Source: Actinomyces wuliandei
GTDB lineage: Bacteria > Actinomycetota > Actinomycetes > Actinomycetales > Actinomycetaceae
DNA: 64,000 bases
Direction of reading: 5' to 3'
Assembly: GCF_004010955.1 (NCBI RefSeq)
Contig: NZ_CP025227.1
Coordinates: forward strand, 2,790,001 to 2,854,000
In this document: one piece after another, positions 51,971-60,943 of the stretch
Layout of the letters: every line of letters starts with the position of its first letter
How positions within the stretch are numbered: the stretch's first letter is position 1
Position numbers and translations under genes: made by a program
The notes under the pieces: generated by a model
The model's input: the letters and a program-made list of their open reading frames with translations, nothing else
What the model was told of the DNA's origin: nothing
Databases searched by the model: none

Positions 51971-53260
51971 ATGGCGCGCAGACCGCTGACCGGCTGGAAG
52001 GCCACCGCCGCCGTCTCCATGTCGAACTACATCGACTCCGGCTCCATCATCGCCATCGCCACCTCGTTGACCTTCTGGAGGCAGGCCTACTTCCCCGACG
52101 ACGACGGCACCGTCGCCGGGCTCCTGGCCGCCTTCAGCGCCAACGCCTTCGGCGCCGCCATCGGCGCCCTCATCGGCGGACCGCTGTGCGACAAGTACGG
52201 GCGCAAGTTCATCTACACCTATGACCTGCTGCTCTACGCCCTGGGCGGGATCATTGTGGCCCTCACGGCGAACCTGCCCATGCTGTTTACCGGGTTCGTC
52301 ATCATCGGCCTGGCAGTGGGGGCCTCCGTCCCCGCGGGCTGGACCTACATCGCCGAGCTCGCTCCCACCAACCAGCGAGGCAAGCACATCGGCGCCACCC
52401 AGCTGGCCTGGTCCTTCGGCCCCTTCCTGGGATTCGGCCTGGCTGCTGCGCTCACCCCCTTGGGCCTGCTCGGCTCCCGCCTGGTGTTTGCCCACCTGGT
52501 GGTCATCGCCCTGGCTACCTGGTGGATCCGCCGTGGCCTGGAGGAGTCCGGGACCTGGCAGACCGCCAAGGGCGGGGCCCAGGCCAGGCCGCCGTCCATG
52601 TGGCAGGCCTTCCGCAAACTCTTCTCCCGGCGAGTCAACATCACCGCCCTGGTCTTCCTGGCCGTCATTTACACCTGCTGGAACCAGGCCGCCAGCCAGA
52701 ACGGCATCTTCCTGCCCACCATCCTGGACTCCATGGGCTACGAGACCCTCCAGACCGACCTGTTCTCCATGCTGTCCTGGGGCTTCGTCATCGTCTCCAC
52801 CCTGGTCTTCATGCAGCTGGTGGACCGCGTGCCCTACCGGTGGCACTACCTGGCCGGGGGTGCCCTGGCACTCGTGTCCTGGGTGGTCCTGGTCTTCGGC
52901 CCCTCCGACGCCGCGTGGACCGCCTTCGGTTACACGATCATCTGGGGGCTGTCAGCCGGGCCGTCGGCGCAGGCGTTCTACTCGGTGTGGTCACCCGAGC
53001 TCTTCGCCACCCCCTACCGCTCGGGCGCCCAGGGCATCGTCTTCTTCGTCGTCCGCCTGGCCTCCGGCCTCATCTCCCTCGTCTTCCCCGTCATCCTGGC
53101 CCGGGAGAACGGGCTGGTGATCGACGGCCTCATCCTCATCGGATTCCTCGTGGTGGCCACGGTCGTAGGCACCGTCGGCGCGCCCCGGACCCAGGGACGC
53201 TCGCTGGAGGACATCGAGCTGGAGCGCTACGGGGAGCACGTCACCAACGAGAACGCCTGA
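51971..53260 (+). CDS. MFS sugar transporter (first in rhamnose operon)
   Basis: This is a 429-residue major facilitator with twelve membrane helices. The SP-family loop 2-3 signature GPLCDKYGRKFIY and the later DRVPYRWHYL motif are present, as in sugar-porter-like proteins. The start is ATG 51971 (MARRPLTGWKATAAV) with AAGGAGG nearby. Location at the head of an isomerase-kinase-aldolase operon suggests uptake of L-rhamnose or rhamnosides by proton symport. A relative lies downstream at 57671-59002; the two share a common N-terminus (SMSNYIDSGSIIAIA against SGMASYIDACTIVSAG). Confidence 0.85.
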   Translation: MARRPLTGWKATAAVSMSNYIDSGSIIAIATSLTFWRQAYFPDDDGTVAGLLAAFSANAFGAAIGALIGGPLCDKYGRKFIYTYDLLLYALGGIIVALTANLPMLFTGFVIIGLAVGASVPAGWTYIAELAPTNQRGKHIGATQLAWSFGPFLGFGLAAALTPLGLLGSRLVFAHLVVIALATWWIRRGLEESGTWQTAKGGAQARPPSMWQAFRKLFSRRVNITALVFLAVIYTCWNQAASQNGIFLPTILDSMGYETLQTDLFSMLSWGFVIVSTLVFMQLVDRVPYRWHYLAGGALALVSWVVLVFGPSDAAWTAFGYTIIWGLSAGPSAQAFYSVWSPELFATPYRSGAQGIVFFVVRLASGLISLVFPVILARENGLVIDGLILIGFLVVATVVGTVGAPRTQGRSLEDIELERYGEHVTNENA

Positions 53261-53456
53261 CAGGCCCCTCCCGACCCACCATGCCCCTCCAGCCCCGGCA
53301 CGCGGTCAGGCCTGTCTCCGGGATGACCCGCTCAGGAGCGGTCAGACCGACAGGTCCACAGCCCTCCCGGGCAACCGCCCTCCACACCACCGCCCCCACC
53401 CCCGACAACCCGAACCGTCAAAGACGCAGAGAAGACGCAGAGATCAGGAGAGACAC

Positions 53457-54647
53457 ATGCCGTCCGCCACCCCCTCACTGAGCGACCTCAACGCCGAGGC
53501 CCTCAGCCTGCTTCAGACCCAGACCATCGAGCTGCCCAGCTGGGCCTTCGGCAACTCAGGCACCCGGTTCCGGGTCTTCACTACCGCCGGGGTTCCGCGC
53601 GACCCCTACGAGAAGATCGACGACGTCGCCCAGGTCCACCGCCTCACCGGCGTCACCCCTCGCGTGTCCCTGCACATCCCCTGGGACAGGGTCGACGACT
53701 ACGAGGCGCTGCGCGCCCATGCCGAGAACCAGGGGGTGACCATCGGCACCATCAACTCCAACGTCTTCCAGGACGAGGACTACAAGCTCGGCTCCCTGGC
53801 CAACCCGGACGAGAGGATCCGCCGCAAGGCGGTGGCCCACCACCTGGAGTGCGTCGACGTCATGCGCGCCACCGGCTCCCCCACCCTCAAGATCTGGCTG
53901 GCTGATGGCACCAACTACCCCGGTCAGGACTCCATCCGCGCCCGCCAGGACCGCCTGGCCGAGGCCCTGTCAGAGATCTACGCCGCCCTGGACGAGGACC
54001 AGCAGCTGGTCCTGGAGTACAAGCTCTTCGAGCCGTCCTTCTACCACACCGACGTACCGGACTGGGGGACGAGCCTCGTGCACTGCCTGGCGCTGGGTGA
54101 GCGCGCCAAGGTGGTCCTGGACACCGGCCACCACGCCCCGGGCACCAACATCGAGTTCATCGTCGCCCAGCTGCTGCGACTGGGCCGCCTGGGCGCCTTC
54201 GACTTCAACTCCCGCTTCTACGCCGACGACGACCTCATCGTAGGCGCGGCCGACCCCTTCCAGCTGTTCCGCATCATGCACGAGATCGTCTCCGCCGGAG
54301 CACTGGCCCCCGACTCCGGGGTGGGCTTCATGCTGGACCAGTGCCACAACCTGGAGGAGAAGATCCCCGGGGAGATCCGCTCGGCCCTCAACGTCCAGGA
54401 GGCCACCGCCAAGGCCCTCCTGGTGGACCGAGAGGCGCTGGCAGCCGCGCAGACCAGCGGTGACGTCCTGAGCGCCAACGCGGTGCTCATGGACGCCTAC
54501 AGCACCGACGTGCGCCCGCTGCTGGCCGAGCTGCGCGAGTCCCAGGGTCTGGCGCCCGACCCGGTGAAGGCCTTTCTGGGCTCTGGCTACCTGGAGAAGA
54601 CTCGCGCCGAGCGCGTGGGCGGCACCGCCGCCGGCTGGGGCGCCTGA
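53457..54647 (+). CDS. rhaI: L-rhamnose isomerase
   Basis: This is a 396-residue TIM-barrel sugar isomerase of the RhaI type (Pseudomonas stutzeri-like), converting L-rhamnose to L-rhamnulose. It has the metal-site segments LVLEYKLFEPSFYHTDVPDW (Glu ligand), KVVLDTGHHAPGTNIEF (Asp/His) and GAFDFNSRFYADDDLIVGA, and the substrate region TPRVSLHIPWDRVDDY. The start at ATG 53457 has AGGAGAG upstream. It follows the transporter after 196 bases with no gene or clear promoter and precedes rhaB by 14 bases. Confidence 0.92.
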   Translation: MPSATPSLSDLNAEALSLLQTQTIELPSWAFGNSGTRFRVFTTAGVPRDPYEKIDDVAQVHRLTGVTPRVSLHIPWDRVDDYEALRAHAENQGVTIGTINSNVFQDEDYKLGSLANPDERIRRKAVAHHLECVDVMRATGSPTLKIWLADGTNYPGQDSIRARQDRLAEALSEIYAALDEDQQLVLEYKLFEPSFYHTDVPDWGTSLVHCLALGERAKVVLDTGHHAPGTNIEFIVAQLLRLGRLGAFDFNSRFYADDDLIVGAADPFQLFRIMHEIVSAGALAPDSGVGFMLDQCHNLEEKIPGEIRSALNVQEATAKALLVDREALAAAQTSGDVLSANAVLMDAYSTDVRPLLAELRESQGLAPDPVKAFLGSGYLEKTRAERVGGTAAGWGA

Positions 54648-54661
54648 GGAGGGATCCGCCC

Positions 54662-56359
54662 ATGCCAGCCATGACCAGCTCCCAGCCCGTCCACGTCGCA
54701 GCCGTTGACCTGGGCGCCTCCTCCGGACGTGTCATCGTGGGCACCCTTGAGGACGGGCGTGTCCACCTGACCGAGACCCGCCGCTTCCTCAACGGCCCGG
54801 TGCCCTTGCCCACGGCCGACGGGCAGAGGCTCTACTGGGACGTGCTCCACCTGTGGAACGAGGTCCGCGAGGGCCTACTGGCCGCAGCACATGAGGTGGG
54901 ACCGCTCTCCGCCGTCGGGATCGACACCTGGGCGGTGGACTACGGGCTCCTCGACCACCGTGGTGCCCTGACCGGCCAGGTCTCCTCCTACCGCTGCCCG
55001 CGCACGCGGGGAGTACCGGAACGCCTCTTCCAGACGATCCCGGCCGATGAGCTCTACGCGGTCAACGGCCTGCAGGTCCAGGACTTCAACACCGTCTTCC
55101 AGCTGGTGGCCCAGGCCCGTGACGGCGGACTGCCTGACGCCCGCAGCCTGCTGCTCCTGCCTGACCTGCTGGCCTACTGGCTTACCGGCCAGAAGGTCGC
55201 TGAGGTCACCAACGCCTCCACCACGGGGCTGGTCGACGTCTCCTCACGCACCTGGTCTGCTCCCCTCCTAGACCGCCTGCGCACCAGTCTGGGCCTGGAC
55301 CTGGCCGGTGTCCTGCCCTCCCTGGTGGAGCCGGGCACCGTCGTGGGCCCGATCGACCGGGGGGTCCTGGACGTGCTCGGACCGGGAGGCTCCCCCGTAC
55401 CCGTCATCGCTGTGGGTTCCCACGACACGGCCAGCGCGGTGGTAGCCGTACCCGCCTCGACCTCACCAGGCAGCGGGAGGACCGTGGACAGCGGAGGAGC
55501 CCGGGAGGGGGAGCCAGGCGGCTTCGCTTACGTGTCCTGCGGCACCTGGTCGCTGGTCGGCCTGGAGCTGGACAGGCCGGTCCTCACAGGGGCCTCCCGG
55601 CAGGCCAACTTCACCAACGAGCTCGGTGTGGACGCCACGGTGCGCTACCTGAAGAACATTATGGGGCTGTGGGTCCTCAACGAGGCGGTGCGCACGTGGA
55701 GGGCACAGGGCCTGGAGACCTCCTACCAGGACCTGGACGCGGCGGCGGCAGCGGCCGCCCCGCTGCGCACGGTGATCGACGTCAACGACACGGTCTTCTT
55801 CGCCCCTGGGGACATGGTGGCCCGCATCGACGACGTCGCCCGAGCCACCGGGCAGCCAGCCCCCCGGTCCCCGGGCGAGTACGTGCGCTGCATCGACGAC
55901 TCCCTGGCCCTGGCCTACCGCCGGGCCGTACGCGAGGCTACCGCCCTGTCGGGCACGTCGGTGGACGTGGTGCACATGGTCGGCGGAGGCACCCGTAGCC
56001 GACTCCTGTGCCAGCTGTGCGCAGACGCCACCGGGCTGCCCGTGGTCGCCGGGCCCGCAGAAGGGACCGCCCTGGGCAACATCGTGGTGGCCGCGCGCGG
56101 GGCCGGTCTGGTCCAGGGCGACCTGTCCGACCTGCGCGCCCTCGTACGCGCCTCGACCACGCTGACCCGCTACGAGCCCGCACCCGCTGCCTCCAGCGCC
56201 TGGGAGGAGGCCGAGCAGCGGCTCCTCGGACGACAGGCCCCCACTGCCTGCCCCGTCGGCAGGCCTGCCCTCTCCTGTCCACGGCAGGCCGGACCGCCCC
56301 GACCACCTCAGACCACCCCACCTACCCCGACCACCCAGATGCCAAGGAGCACCTCATGA
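54662..56359 (+). CDS. rhaB: L-rhamnulokinase
   Basis: This 565-residue FGGY-family kinase phosphorylates L-rhamnulose at C1. It has N-terminal phosphate binding (VAAVDLGASSGRVIVGTL), ALSAVGIDTWAVDYGLLD-type substrate contact, VTNASTTGLVDV, the FGGY-C domain with FAYVSCGTWSLVGLEL and VHMVGGGTRSRLLCQLCADATG. It is ~70 residues longer than usual RhaB: a Ser/Gly-rich insert (STSPGSGRTVDSGGAREGE) precedes FAYVSCGTW, and the C-terminus has ~40 Pro/Thr/Arg-rich residues that look like read-through before the stop. The stop overlaps the rhaD start (ATGA). Confidence 0.92.
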   Translation: MPAMTSSQPVHVAAVDLGASSGRVIVGTLEDGRVHLTETRRFLNGPVPLPTADGQRLYWDVLHLWNEVREGLLAAAHEVGPLSAVGIDTWAVDYGLLDHRGALTGQVSSYRCPRTRGVPERLFQTIPADELYAVNGLQVQDFNTVFQLVAQARDGGLPDARSLLLLPDLLAYWLTGQKVAEVTNASTTGLVDVSSRTWSAPLLDRLRTSLGLDLAGVLPSLVEPGTVVGPIDRGVLDVLGPGGSPVPVIAVGSHDTASAVVAVPASTSPGSGRTVDSGGAREGEPGGFAYVSCGTWSLVGLELDRPVLTGASRQANFTNELGVDATVRYLKNIMGLWVLNEAVRTWRAQGLETSYQDLDAAAAAAAPLRTVIDVNDTVFFAPGDMVARIDDVARATGQPAPRSPGEYVRCIDDSLALAYRRAVREATALSGTSVDVVHMVGGGTRSRLLCQLCADATGLPVVAGPAEGTALGNIVVAARGAGLVQGDLSDLRALVRASTTLTRYEPAPAASSAWEEAEQRLLGRQAPTACPVGRPALSCPRQAGPPRPPQTTPPTPTTQMPRSTS

Positions 56360-57192
56360 CCACGACAGCCACTGACCCCACACTCAACGAGACTCTCACC
56401 CAGATGGGCGCCGCCGGACGCCGCCTGGACCACATGGCAGCCGTGGAGGCCGGAGCCGGTAACCTCTCCGTTTTCGTGGACGCCGGAGCGCAGGACCTCA
56501 GGCTGGAGCGCCGCTTCCCGCAGGTGCGTCCGGCCATCGGGCTACCTCTGCCTGCCCCGGCCCTGGCTGGGCGCACCATCCTGGTCACCGGCTCAGGATG
56601 CCGTCTGCGAGACGTCGCCGACTCCCCGGAGGCCACCATCTCGGCCTTCGTCGTGGATGACGACGGCACCACCGCCACCTGGTACACCCACCCCGACCGG
56701 GCCTACGAGCGCCCTACCAGCGAGTTCAACTCCCACCTGGCGATCCACAACGACCAGGTGGAGCAGCGCGGGCTGGGGTTCCAGGCAGTGGTCCACGCCC
56801 AGCCGCCCCACCTGGTCCAGCTCTCCCACATCAAGGACATCCGCAGCACCCGTGAGTTCAACCGCCGCATCCTGCGGTGGGAGCCGGAGACCATCGTGCA
56901 GGTCCCCGCAGGTATCGAGGTGCTGGACTTCATGGTGCCTGGCAGCCAGGAGCTCATGGAGAACACTGTGAGGGCGCTGCGAGACCACGTCATCGTCCTG
57001 TGGTCCAAGCACGGCGTCATGGTGCGCTCCGACACCTCCCCTCTGGCCGCCGTCGACACGGTGGAGTACGTCGAGACTGGGGCCATGTACGAGGTGCGCA
57101 ACATGGCCAGCGGCAACCTGGGCGAGGGTGTGACTGACACCGAGCTGCGTGCTGTCGTCGAGGCCCTCGGCGTGTGCACCCCGCTGCTGTGA
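56356..57192 (+). CDS. rhaD: L-rhamnulose-1-phosphate aldolase (class II)
   Basis: This 278-residue zinc aldolase of the AraD/FucA superfamily cleaves rhamnulose-1-phosphate to dihydroxyacetone phosphate and L-lactaldehyde. It has phosphate-binding AVEAGAGNLSVFVD and VTGSGCRLRDV, HLAIHNDQV, the zinc ligands in VVHAQPPHLVQLSH and the third in VIVLWSKHGVMVRS, and a C-terminal helix with YEVRNMASGNLGEGVTDTEL. The start is ATG 56356 within the rhaB stop; the earlier in-frame codons lie inside rhaB. It is the third enzyme of the pathway, in the usual order with rhaI and rhaB. Confidence 0.9.
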   Translation: MTTTATDPTLNETLTQMGAAGRRLDHMAAVEAGAGNLSVFVDAGAQDLRLERRFPQVRPAIGLPLPAPALAGRTILVTGSGCRLRDVADSPEATISAFVVDDDGTTATWYTHPDRAYERPTSEFNSHLAIHNDQVEQRGLGFQAVVHAQPPHLVQLSHIKDIRSTREFNRRILRWEPETIVQVPAGIEVLDFMVPGSQELMENTVRALRDHVIVLWSKHGVMVRSDTSPLAAVDTVEYVETGAMYEVRNMASGNLGEGVTDTELRAVVEALGVCTPLL

Positions 57193-57206
57193 GGACTCGC
57201 GGGTCC

Positions 57207-57614
57207 ATGAGCAGACCACCAGCCGACCCCCGGCAGCTCCTCGCCCCCGGATTCACCGACACACGGGTGAGCCGCCACGTCACACGCACCCACGACCCGC
57301 GCGACGTCCACATGCACCTGGTCACCGGTCGCCAGCGCGCTCTGCTCGTGGACACCGGCTACGGGGTAGGTGACCTGGCCGCCCTCGTCACCTCGCTGAC
57401 AGACCTTCCTCTGACCGTGGTCCTTACCCACGGCCACATCGACCACGCCTTCGGCGCCTCTGGGCTCACCGACGTGCACATGCACCCCGCCGACCTGCCT
57501 GTGCTGGCCCGGCACCAGGTTGCCTCCCGTCAGCTCCACGACGAGGTGCGCTCCGCCCACGCCGACGGACCCGGCGACGCGGCCAACATCGTCTACAACC
57601 CGCACCGCCTGTGA
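57207..57614 (+). CDS. Short MBL-fold hydrolase, probably truncated
   Basis: This protein has 135 residues from ATG 57207. HLVTGRQRALLVDTGYGVGDL and TVVLTHGHIDHAFGA (HxHxDH zinc motif) mark a metallo-beta-lactamase fold, but after HMHPADLPVLARHQ the protein ends, without the second metal-binding histidine/aspartate region; intact homologues are usually 200 residues or longer. It lies 14 bases after rhaD and 56 before the second transporter. The tail (GDAANIVYNPHRL) may be a new end created by a deletion. It could be a lactonase relic of the operon. Confidence 0.6.
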   Translation: MSRPPADPRQLLAPGFTDTRVSRHVTRTHDPRDVHMHLVTGRQRALLVDTGYGVGDLAALVTSLTDLPLTVVLTHGHIDHAFGASGLTDVHMHPADLPVLARHQVASRQLHDEVRSAHADGPGDAANIVYNPHRL

Positions 57615-57670
57615 GCTCCCCCGACACGACCACACCCGACCGATCCCATCCCGTTCAAAGGAGAACACCC

Positions 57671-59002
57671 ATGACTACCACCACGACTTCTGCTACCCGA
57701 ACCGGCCCCAACCCCTGGTGGGTGGGGATCGTATCCGGCATGGCCTCCTACATCGACGCCTGCACGATCGTCTCGGCAGGTATCGCCTTTGCCATCTACC
57801 AGATGGCGCTGGGCCTGTCCGACCAGCAGGTCGGTGTGCTCTCCGGGGTCCTGACCTTCTCCATCGCCCTGGGAGCCCTCAGTGGAGGCTGGCTGGGGGA
57901 CCGCTTCGGGCGCAAGCACGTATTCTCCGTCACCATGGTGATGATCGTGGTCGGTGCGGCTCTCCTCGTCGTGGCCCCCGGCTTCAACCTGCTGCTGGTT
58001 GGGACCGTCCTGGCCGGGCTGGGGGCCGGGGCGGACCTGCCGGTGTCTCTGGCCACCATCGCCGAGTCCGCCACTGACGACAACCGCGGCAAGATCATCC
58101 TCCTGTCCAATATCCTGTGGACAGGAGGCATCATTGGAGCCATCACCGCCTCCTCCGTGGTGGGCAACTGGGGCCGTACGGGCGCCCAGGTCATGTTCGC
58201 CCACGTCGGCGTGGTCGCTACCGTCACCCTGCTGGGACGACTGTCCCTCCCGGAGTCCACCACCTGGCTGGAGGCCCGGGCCGAACGCCGGGCAGGCCAG
58301 GCCACTGTCCGGGCGCAGCGGTCCTCACTGACCTCCCTGCTTACCGGCCCCTACGCCAAGCCCTTCTACGCACTCATTATCTTCTACTCCCTTATCAACA
58401 TCCCAGCCAACACCGGGGGACAGTTCACCACCTGGATCGCCGTCAACCTCGCTGACGTCGACGTCGCCCTCAACTCCCGGATCGCCCTGCTGACCATGCC
58501 GGTGACCGTCCTGCTCGCGATCTGGTCCATGCGGATCATCGACACCCCCAGGCGCATGCCCTTCTTCTACGCCGGGGCGGCACTGTTCCTCACATCGCTG
58601 CTCATCTATCCCGTCCTCGGGTTCTCCCTGGCCACCCTCGTGGCCTACCAGCTGGTCAACATGGCGGGCAGCGCCTTCGCCTTCGAGGGGATCATGAAGG
58701 TCTGGGCCAACGAGTGCTTCCCCACGCTGCTGCGCACCACCGCCCAGGGCACCGTCATCGCCGTCGCCCGCGTGGTCGCGGCCCTGGCGGCCTCGGTCAC
58801 ACCGGTGCTCCTGCGCTCCGAGCCCAGGCTCTTCTACCTGGGGCTGCTGGGTGTCGCCGCCACCGGCTACGCCGTCGCCGTGTGGGCCTTCCACGGGCCG
58901 CAGCGCAACGAGTTCGCCGTCGAGGCCTACGCAGAGGCCGACGTCGCCGCCGGGGAGGAGGCCGGTCTCGACTTCACCGTGCCTGCTGAGCCCAGAAGCT
59001 GA
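57671..59002 (+). CDS. MFS sugar transporter (second in rhamnose operon)
   Basis: This is a 443-residue, twelve-helix transporter of the same subfamily as 51971-53260. Motif A is GGWLGDRFGRKHVF between helices 2 and 3. AGLGAGADLPVSLATIAESATDDNRGKIILLSN and helix 10-11 KVWANECFPTLLRTTAQGT are typical of SP-like porters. ATG 57671 has AAAGGAGA eight bases upstream; the ORF opening at 57611 lacks a site. It may take up a different rhamnoside or serve as an exporter. The stop is 11 bases before a rhamnosidase remnant, so a longer operon once continued here. Confidence 0.85.
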   Translation: MTTTTTSATRTGPNPWWVGIVSGMASYIDACTIVSAGIAFAIYQMALGLSDQQVGVLSGVLTFSIALGALSGGWLGDRFGRKHVFSVTMVMIVVGAALLVVAPGFNLLLVGTVLAGLGAGADLPVSLATIAESATDDNRGKIILLSNILWTGGIIGAITASSVVGNWGRTGAQVMFAHVGVVATVTLLGRLSLPESTTWLEARAERRAGQATVRAQRSSLTSLLTGPYAKPFYALIIFYSLINIPANTGGQFTTWIAVNLADVDVALNSRIALLTMPVTVLLAIWSMRIIDTPRRMPFFYAGAALFLTSLLIYPVLGFSLATLVAYQLVNMAGSAFAFEGIMKVWANECFPTLLRTTAQGTVIAVARVVAALAASVTPVLLRSEPRLFYLGLLGVAATGYAVAVWAFHGPQRNEFAVEAYAEADVAAGEEAGLDFTVPAEPRS

Positions 59003-59013
59003 AAGAAGCCGTC

Positions 59014-59220
59014 GTGAGCACCGTAGAAACCGTAGAACCAGTGCCTGCCCCCCCGATCACCGACTCCTCGGCTACCGAGACCAGCGCCTCCGCGCCCACC
59101 CGACTGACCGTGGATCACCAACACGCCTCCACGGGAGTGGCCGTGACCCGCCCGGGCCTGACGAGCACCGAAGGAGCCGCTGGGAAGAATCTCGACCACC
59201 CCAGGGCCCGGCCGACCTGA
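59014..59220 (+). pseudogene. 5' remnant of an alpha-L-rhamnosidase gene
   Basis: GTG 59014 has GAAAGAAG upstream. Codons 1-~49 encode an acidic leader and SAPTRLTVDHQHASTGVAVT, the conserved N-terminus of GH78 rhamnosidases (compare APTRLRVDHHRAGYEVLGG in the intact gene at 60977). After about 59160 the homology stops and the frame ends at 59220. The rest of the enzyme is gone. It lies directly behind the transporter, as the intact operon would have had. Confidence 0.65.
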
Positions 59221-59249
59221 ATATGGCCTCTGCGGCCAGGAGGAATGCC

Positions 59250-59321
59250 AGAGGAATCGGCTTGCGGTGAGGATTCGGTCACCTATGAGGAATCGGTTCA
59301 TGCTGAGGATTCGGCAGGCCC
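59250..59321. repeat. Four 18-bp imperfect tandem repeats
   Basis: Units start at 59250, 59268, 59286 and 59304, each beginning (T/A)GAGGA(T/A)TCGG. The third unit contains GGAATCGGTTCA (59289-59300), close to the operator TGAAACGGTTCA, so they may be decayed or alternative operator half-sites. Location: between the rhamnosidase remnant and the 3' end of the GH1 gene. Confidence 0.6.
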
Positions 59322-59329
59322 CGGCAGGC

Positions 59330-60652
59330 TCAGTCCCCGCCCAGGCACGTCCCGTTTGTACGGGCGATCTCGCCGAGCACGTAGGCACTAGGCTTGGGCG
59401 TGCGCTCCTGGGTGGAGCGGTCCACCGCAATGATGCCGAACCTGGGGCCGTAGCCAAAGACCCACTCGAAGTTGTCCATGGCCGACCAGCACATGTAGCC
59501 GCGCACGTCCACCCCGTCGGCAACCGCGGAGCCGACCTCGCCGATCGCGGTGCGCAGGAAGTCGACCCGCTGGATGTCGTCCTCCGTGTTCAACCCGTTC
59601 TCGGTTACGTAGATCGGCATCTGGAGCGCATCCCAGGCCTGGCGCACCACCGCCCCGACGGCCCAGGGCCAGATCTCCTCACCGCCCTGGTTGAGGGTGG
59701 CCCCTGGCTCCGGTGGTACCGGACCCTCGGGGCCGAGCACGGTGCGGTTGTAGGTCTGGAGGCCTACGAAGTCGTCGCCCTCGCTGGCACGCAGGTAGCG
59801 CAGGTTGCTCTCCTCGGTCATGCGCGCCACCCGTTCCTCACCGCCGGGTGCGGCGTGAAAGTCGGAGTTGGCCAGGGTCCATCCCACCTGCATCGCGGGC
59901 CTGACGGCCTTGATCGCCTCGACGGCGGCGCGGTGGGCCGCGAGCTTGATCTCGTAGGCCTCCTTGGTGGCACTGAGCTGGAATCCCGCCACCCTGTCCG
60001 GCGTCGTCCCCAGCGCCGCCGCAGCCCCCTCCCAGGTGGGGTTTCCGAGCCGTTGGGAGGGCTCGGTCTCGCACATGCCCATCTCCGCCAGGAGGACAGC
60101 GAGGTTGGGCTCGTTCATGGTGCAGACGATGTCGAACAGGTCCCCCAGCTCCTCGGTGACGCGGCGGCAGTAGCGGGCAAACAGGGCGGGGGTGGTGGCG
60201 TCCTCCCAGCCGCCACGGGCGATGAGCCACTGGGGGGAGGTGAAGTGGTGGTAGGTCACCAGCGGGGTGAGACCATGCTCGTGGCAGGCCCGCAGCACGT
60301 CCCGATAGTGCTCCACGGCCACCACCGAGAACTCCCCGGGAGCGGGCTCAATACGGCTCCACTCCAGGGAGAAGCGATAAGCGTTGAGCCCCAGGGAGGC
60401 CAGCAGGGCGATGTCCTGGCGGTAGCGGGTGAAGTGGTCGCAGGCGTCGCCGGAGGACTCGGTGTACATGGTGCCCGGCACGTGCTCGTAGAGCCAGACG
60501 TCGTTGTTGGTGTTGCCGCCCTCCACCTGGTGGGAGGCGGTGGCGGCGCCCCAGAGGAAGCCCTCGGGGAACGGGGTGGCTGACGAGATGCCGGGCACGG
60601 ACAGCGGCAGGCTGGGTGCAGAGGAGGTGACAAGAGGGCCAGTATCGATCAT
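59330..60652 (-). CDS. GH1 beta-glucosidase
   Basis: This 440-residue family 1 glycosidase is a retaining (beta/alpha)8 enzyme. The early motif FPEGFLWGAATASHQVEGG is followed by the acid/base TMNEPN (Glu ~residue 173) and the nucleophile YVTENG (Glu ~residue 345), then RGYMCWSAMDNFEWVFGYGPRFGI. No signal peptide is seen, so it is cytoplasmic. It is convergent with the rhamnose operon's end and divergent from the alpha-L-rhamnosidase. It probably removes glucose from rhamnosylglucosides, such as plant flavonoid glycosides, after rhamnose has been released. Confidence 0.9.
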   Translation of the reverse strand: MIDTGPLVTSSAPSLPLSVPGISSATPFPEGFLWGAATASHQVEGGNTNNDVWLYEHVPGTMYTESSGDACDHFTRYRQDIALLASLGLNAYRFSLEWSRIEPAPGEFSVVAVEHYRDVLRACHEHGLTPLVTYHHFTSPQWLIARGGWEDATTPALFARYCRRVTEELGDLFDIVCTMNEPNLAVLLAEMGMCETEPSQRLGNPTWEGAAAALGTTPDRVAGFQLSATKEAYEIKLAAHRAAVEAIKAVRPAMQVGWTLANSDFHAAPGGEERVARMTEESNLRYLRASEGDDFVGLQTYNRTVLGPEGPVPPEPGATLNQGGEEIWPWAVGAVVRQAWDALQMPIYVTENGLNTEDDIQRVDFLRTAIGEVGSAVADGVDVRGYMCWSAMDNFEWVFGYGPRFGIIAVDRSTQERTPKPSAYVLGEIARTNGTCLGGD

Positions 60653-60912
60653 GGAGTGTCTCCTGTGGTGAGGACCGGGTCAGATGAGGAAGAGGACAGG
60701 GAGCAGCCGGGAACGGACGACAAGGTGACAGCCAGGGCGGGGACTATCACGCCCAGCACCGCTGGGCCAGGGTATGGGCCAGGGTAGCTGTGTGCCCTGC
60801 ACGGCCTCCGGCTGCTCCTGCGCGCCTTCTCTCTGTTTCTCTGTCTACCTGCACCGTCTACCCGCACCGTCTACCCGCACCTCCGGAGCAGCAAGCCCTT
60901 CCTAGTCGGCTG

Positions 60913-60941
60913 TTGACGTGGAAGCCGGGAGCACCTACAGT
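60913..60941 (+). promoter_or_regulatory. Sigma-70-type promoter of the alpha-L-rhamnosidase gene
   Basis: A TTGACG -35 (60913-60918) and TACAGT -10 (60936-60941) are separated by 17 bases. The operator palindrome follows 2 bases later. The remaining DNA between 60653 and 60912 is the leader/promoter side of the GH1 gene and has no other evident element. Confidence 0.65.
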
Positions 60942-60943
60942 CA

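Noticed and set aside
59250-59321. CRISPR array
   Set aside because: Units of 18 bases without unique spacers are direct tandem repeats. No cas gene is seen in the window.
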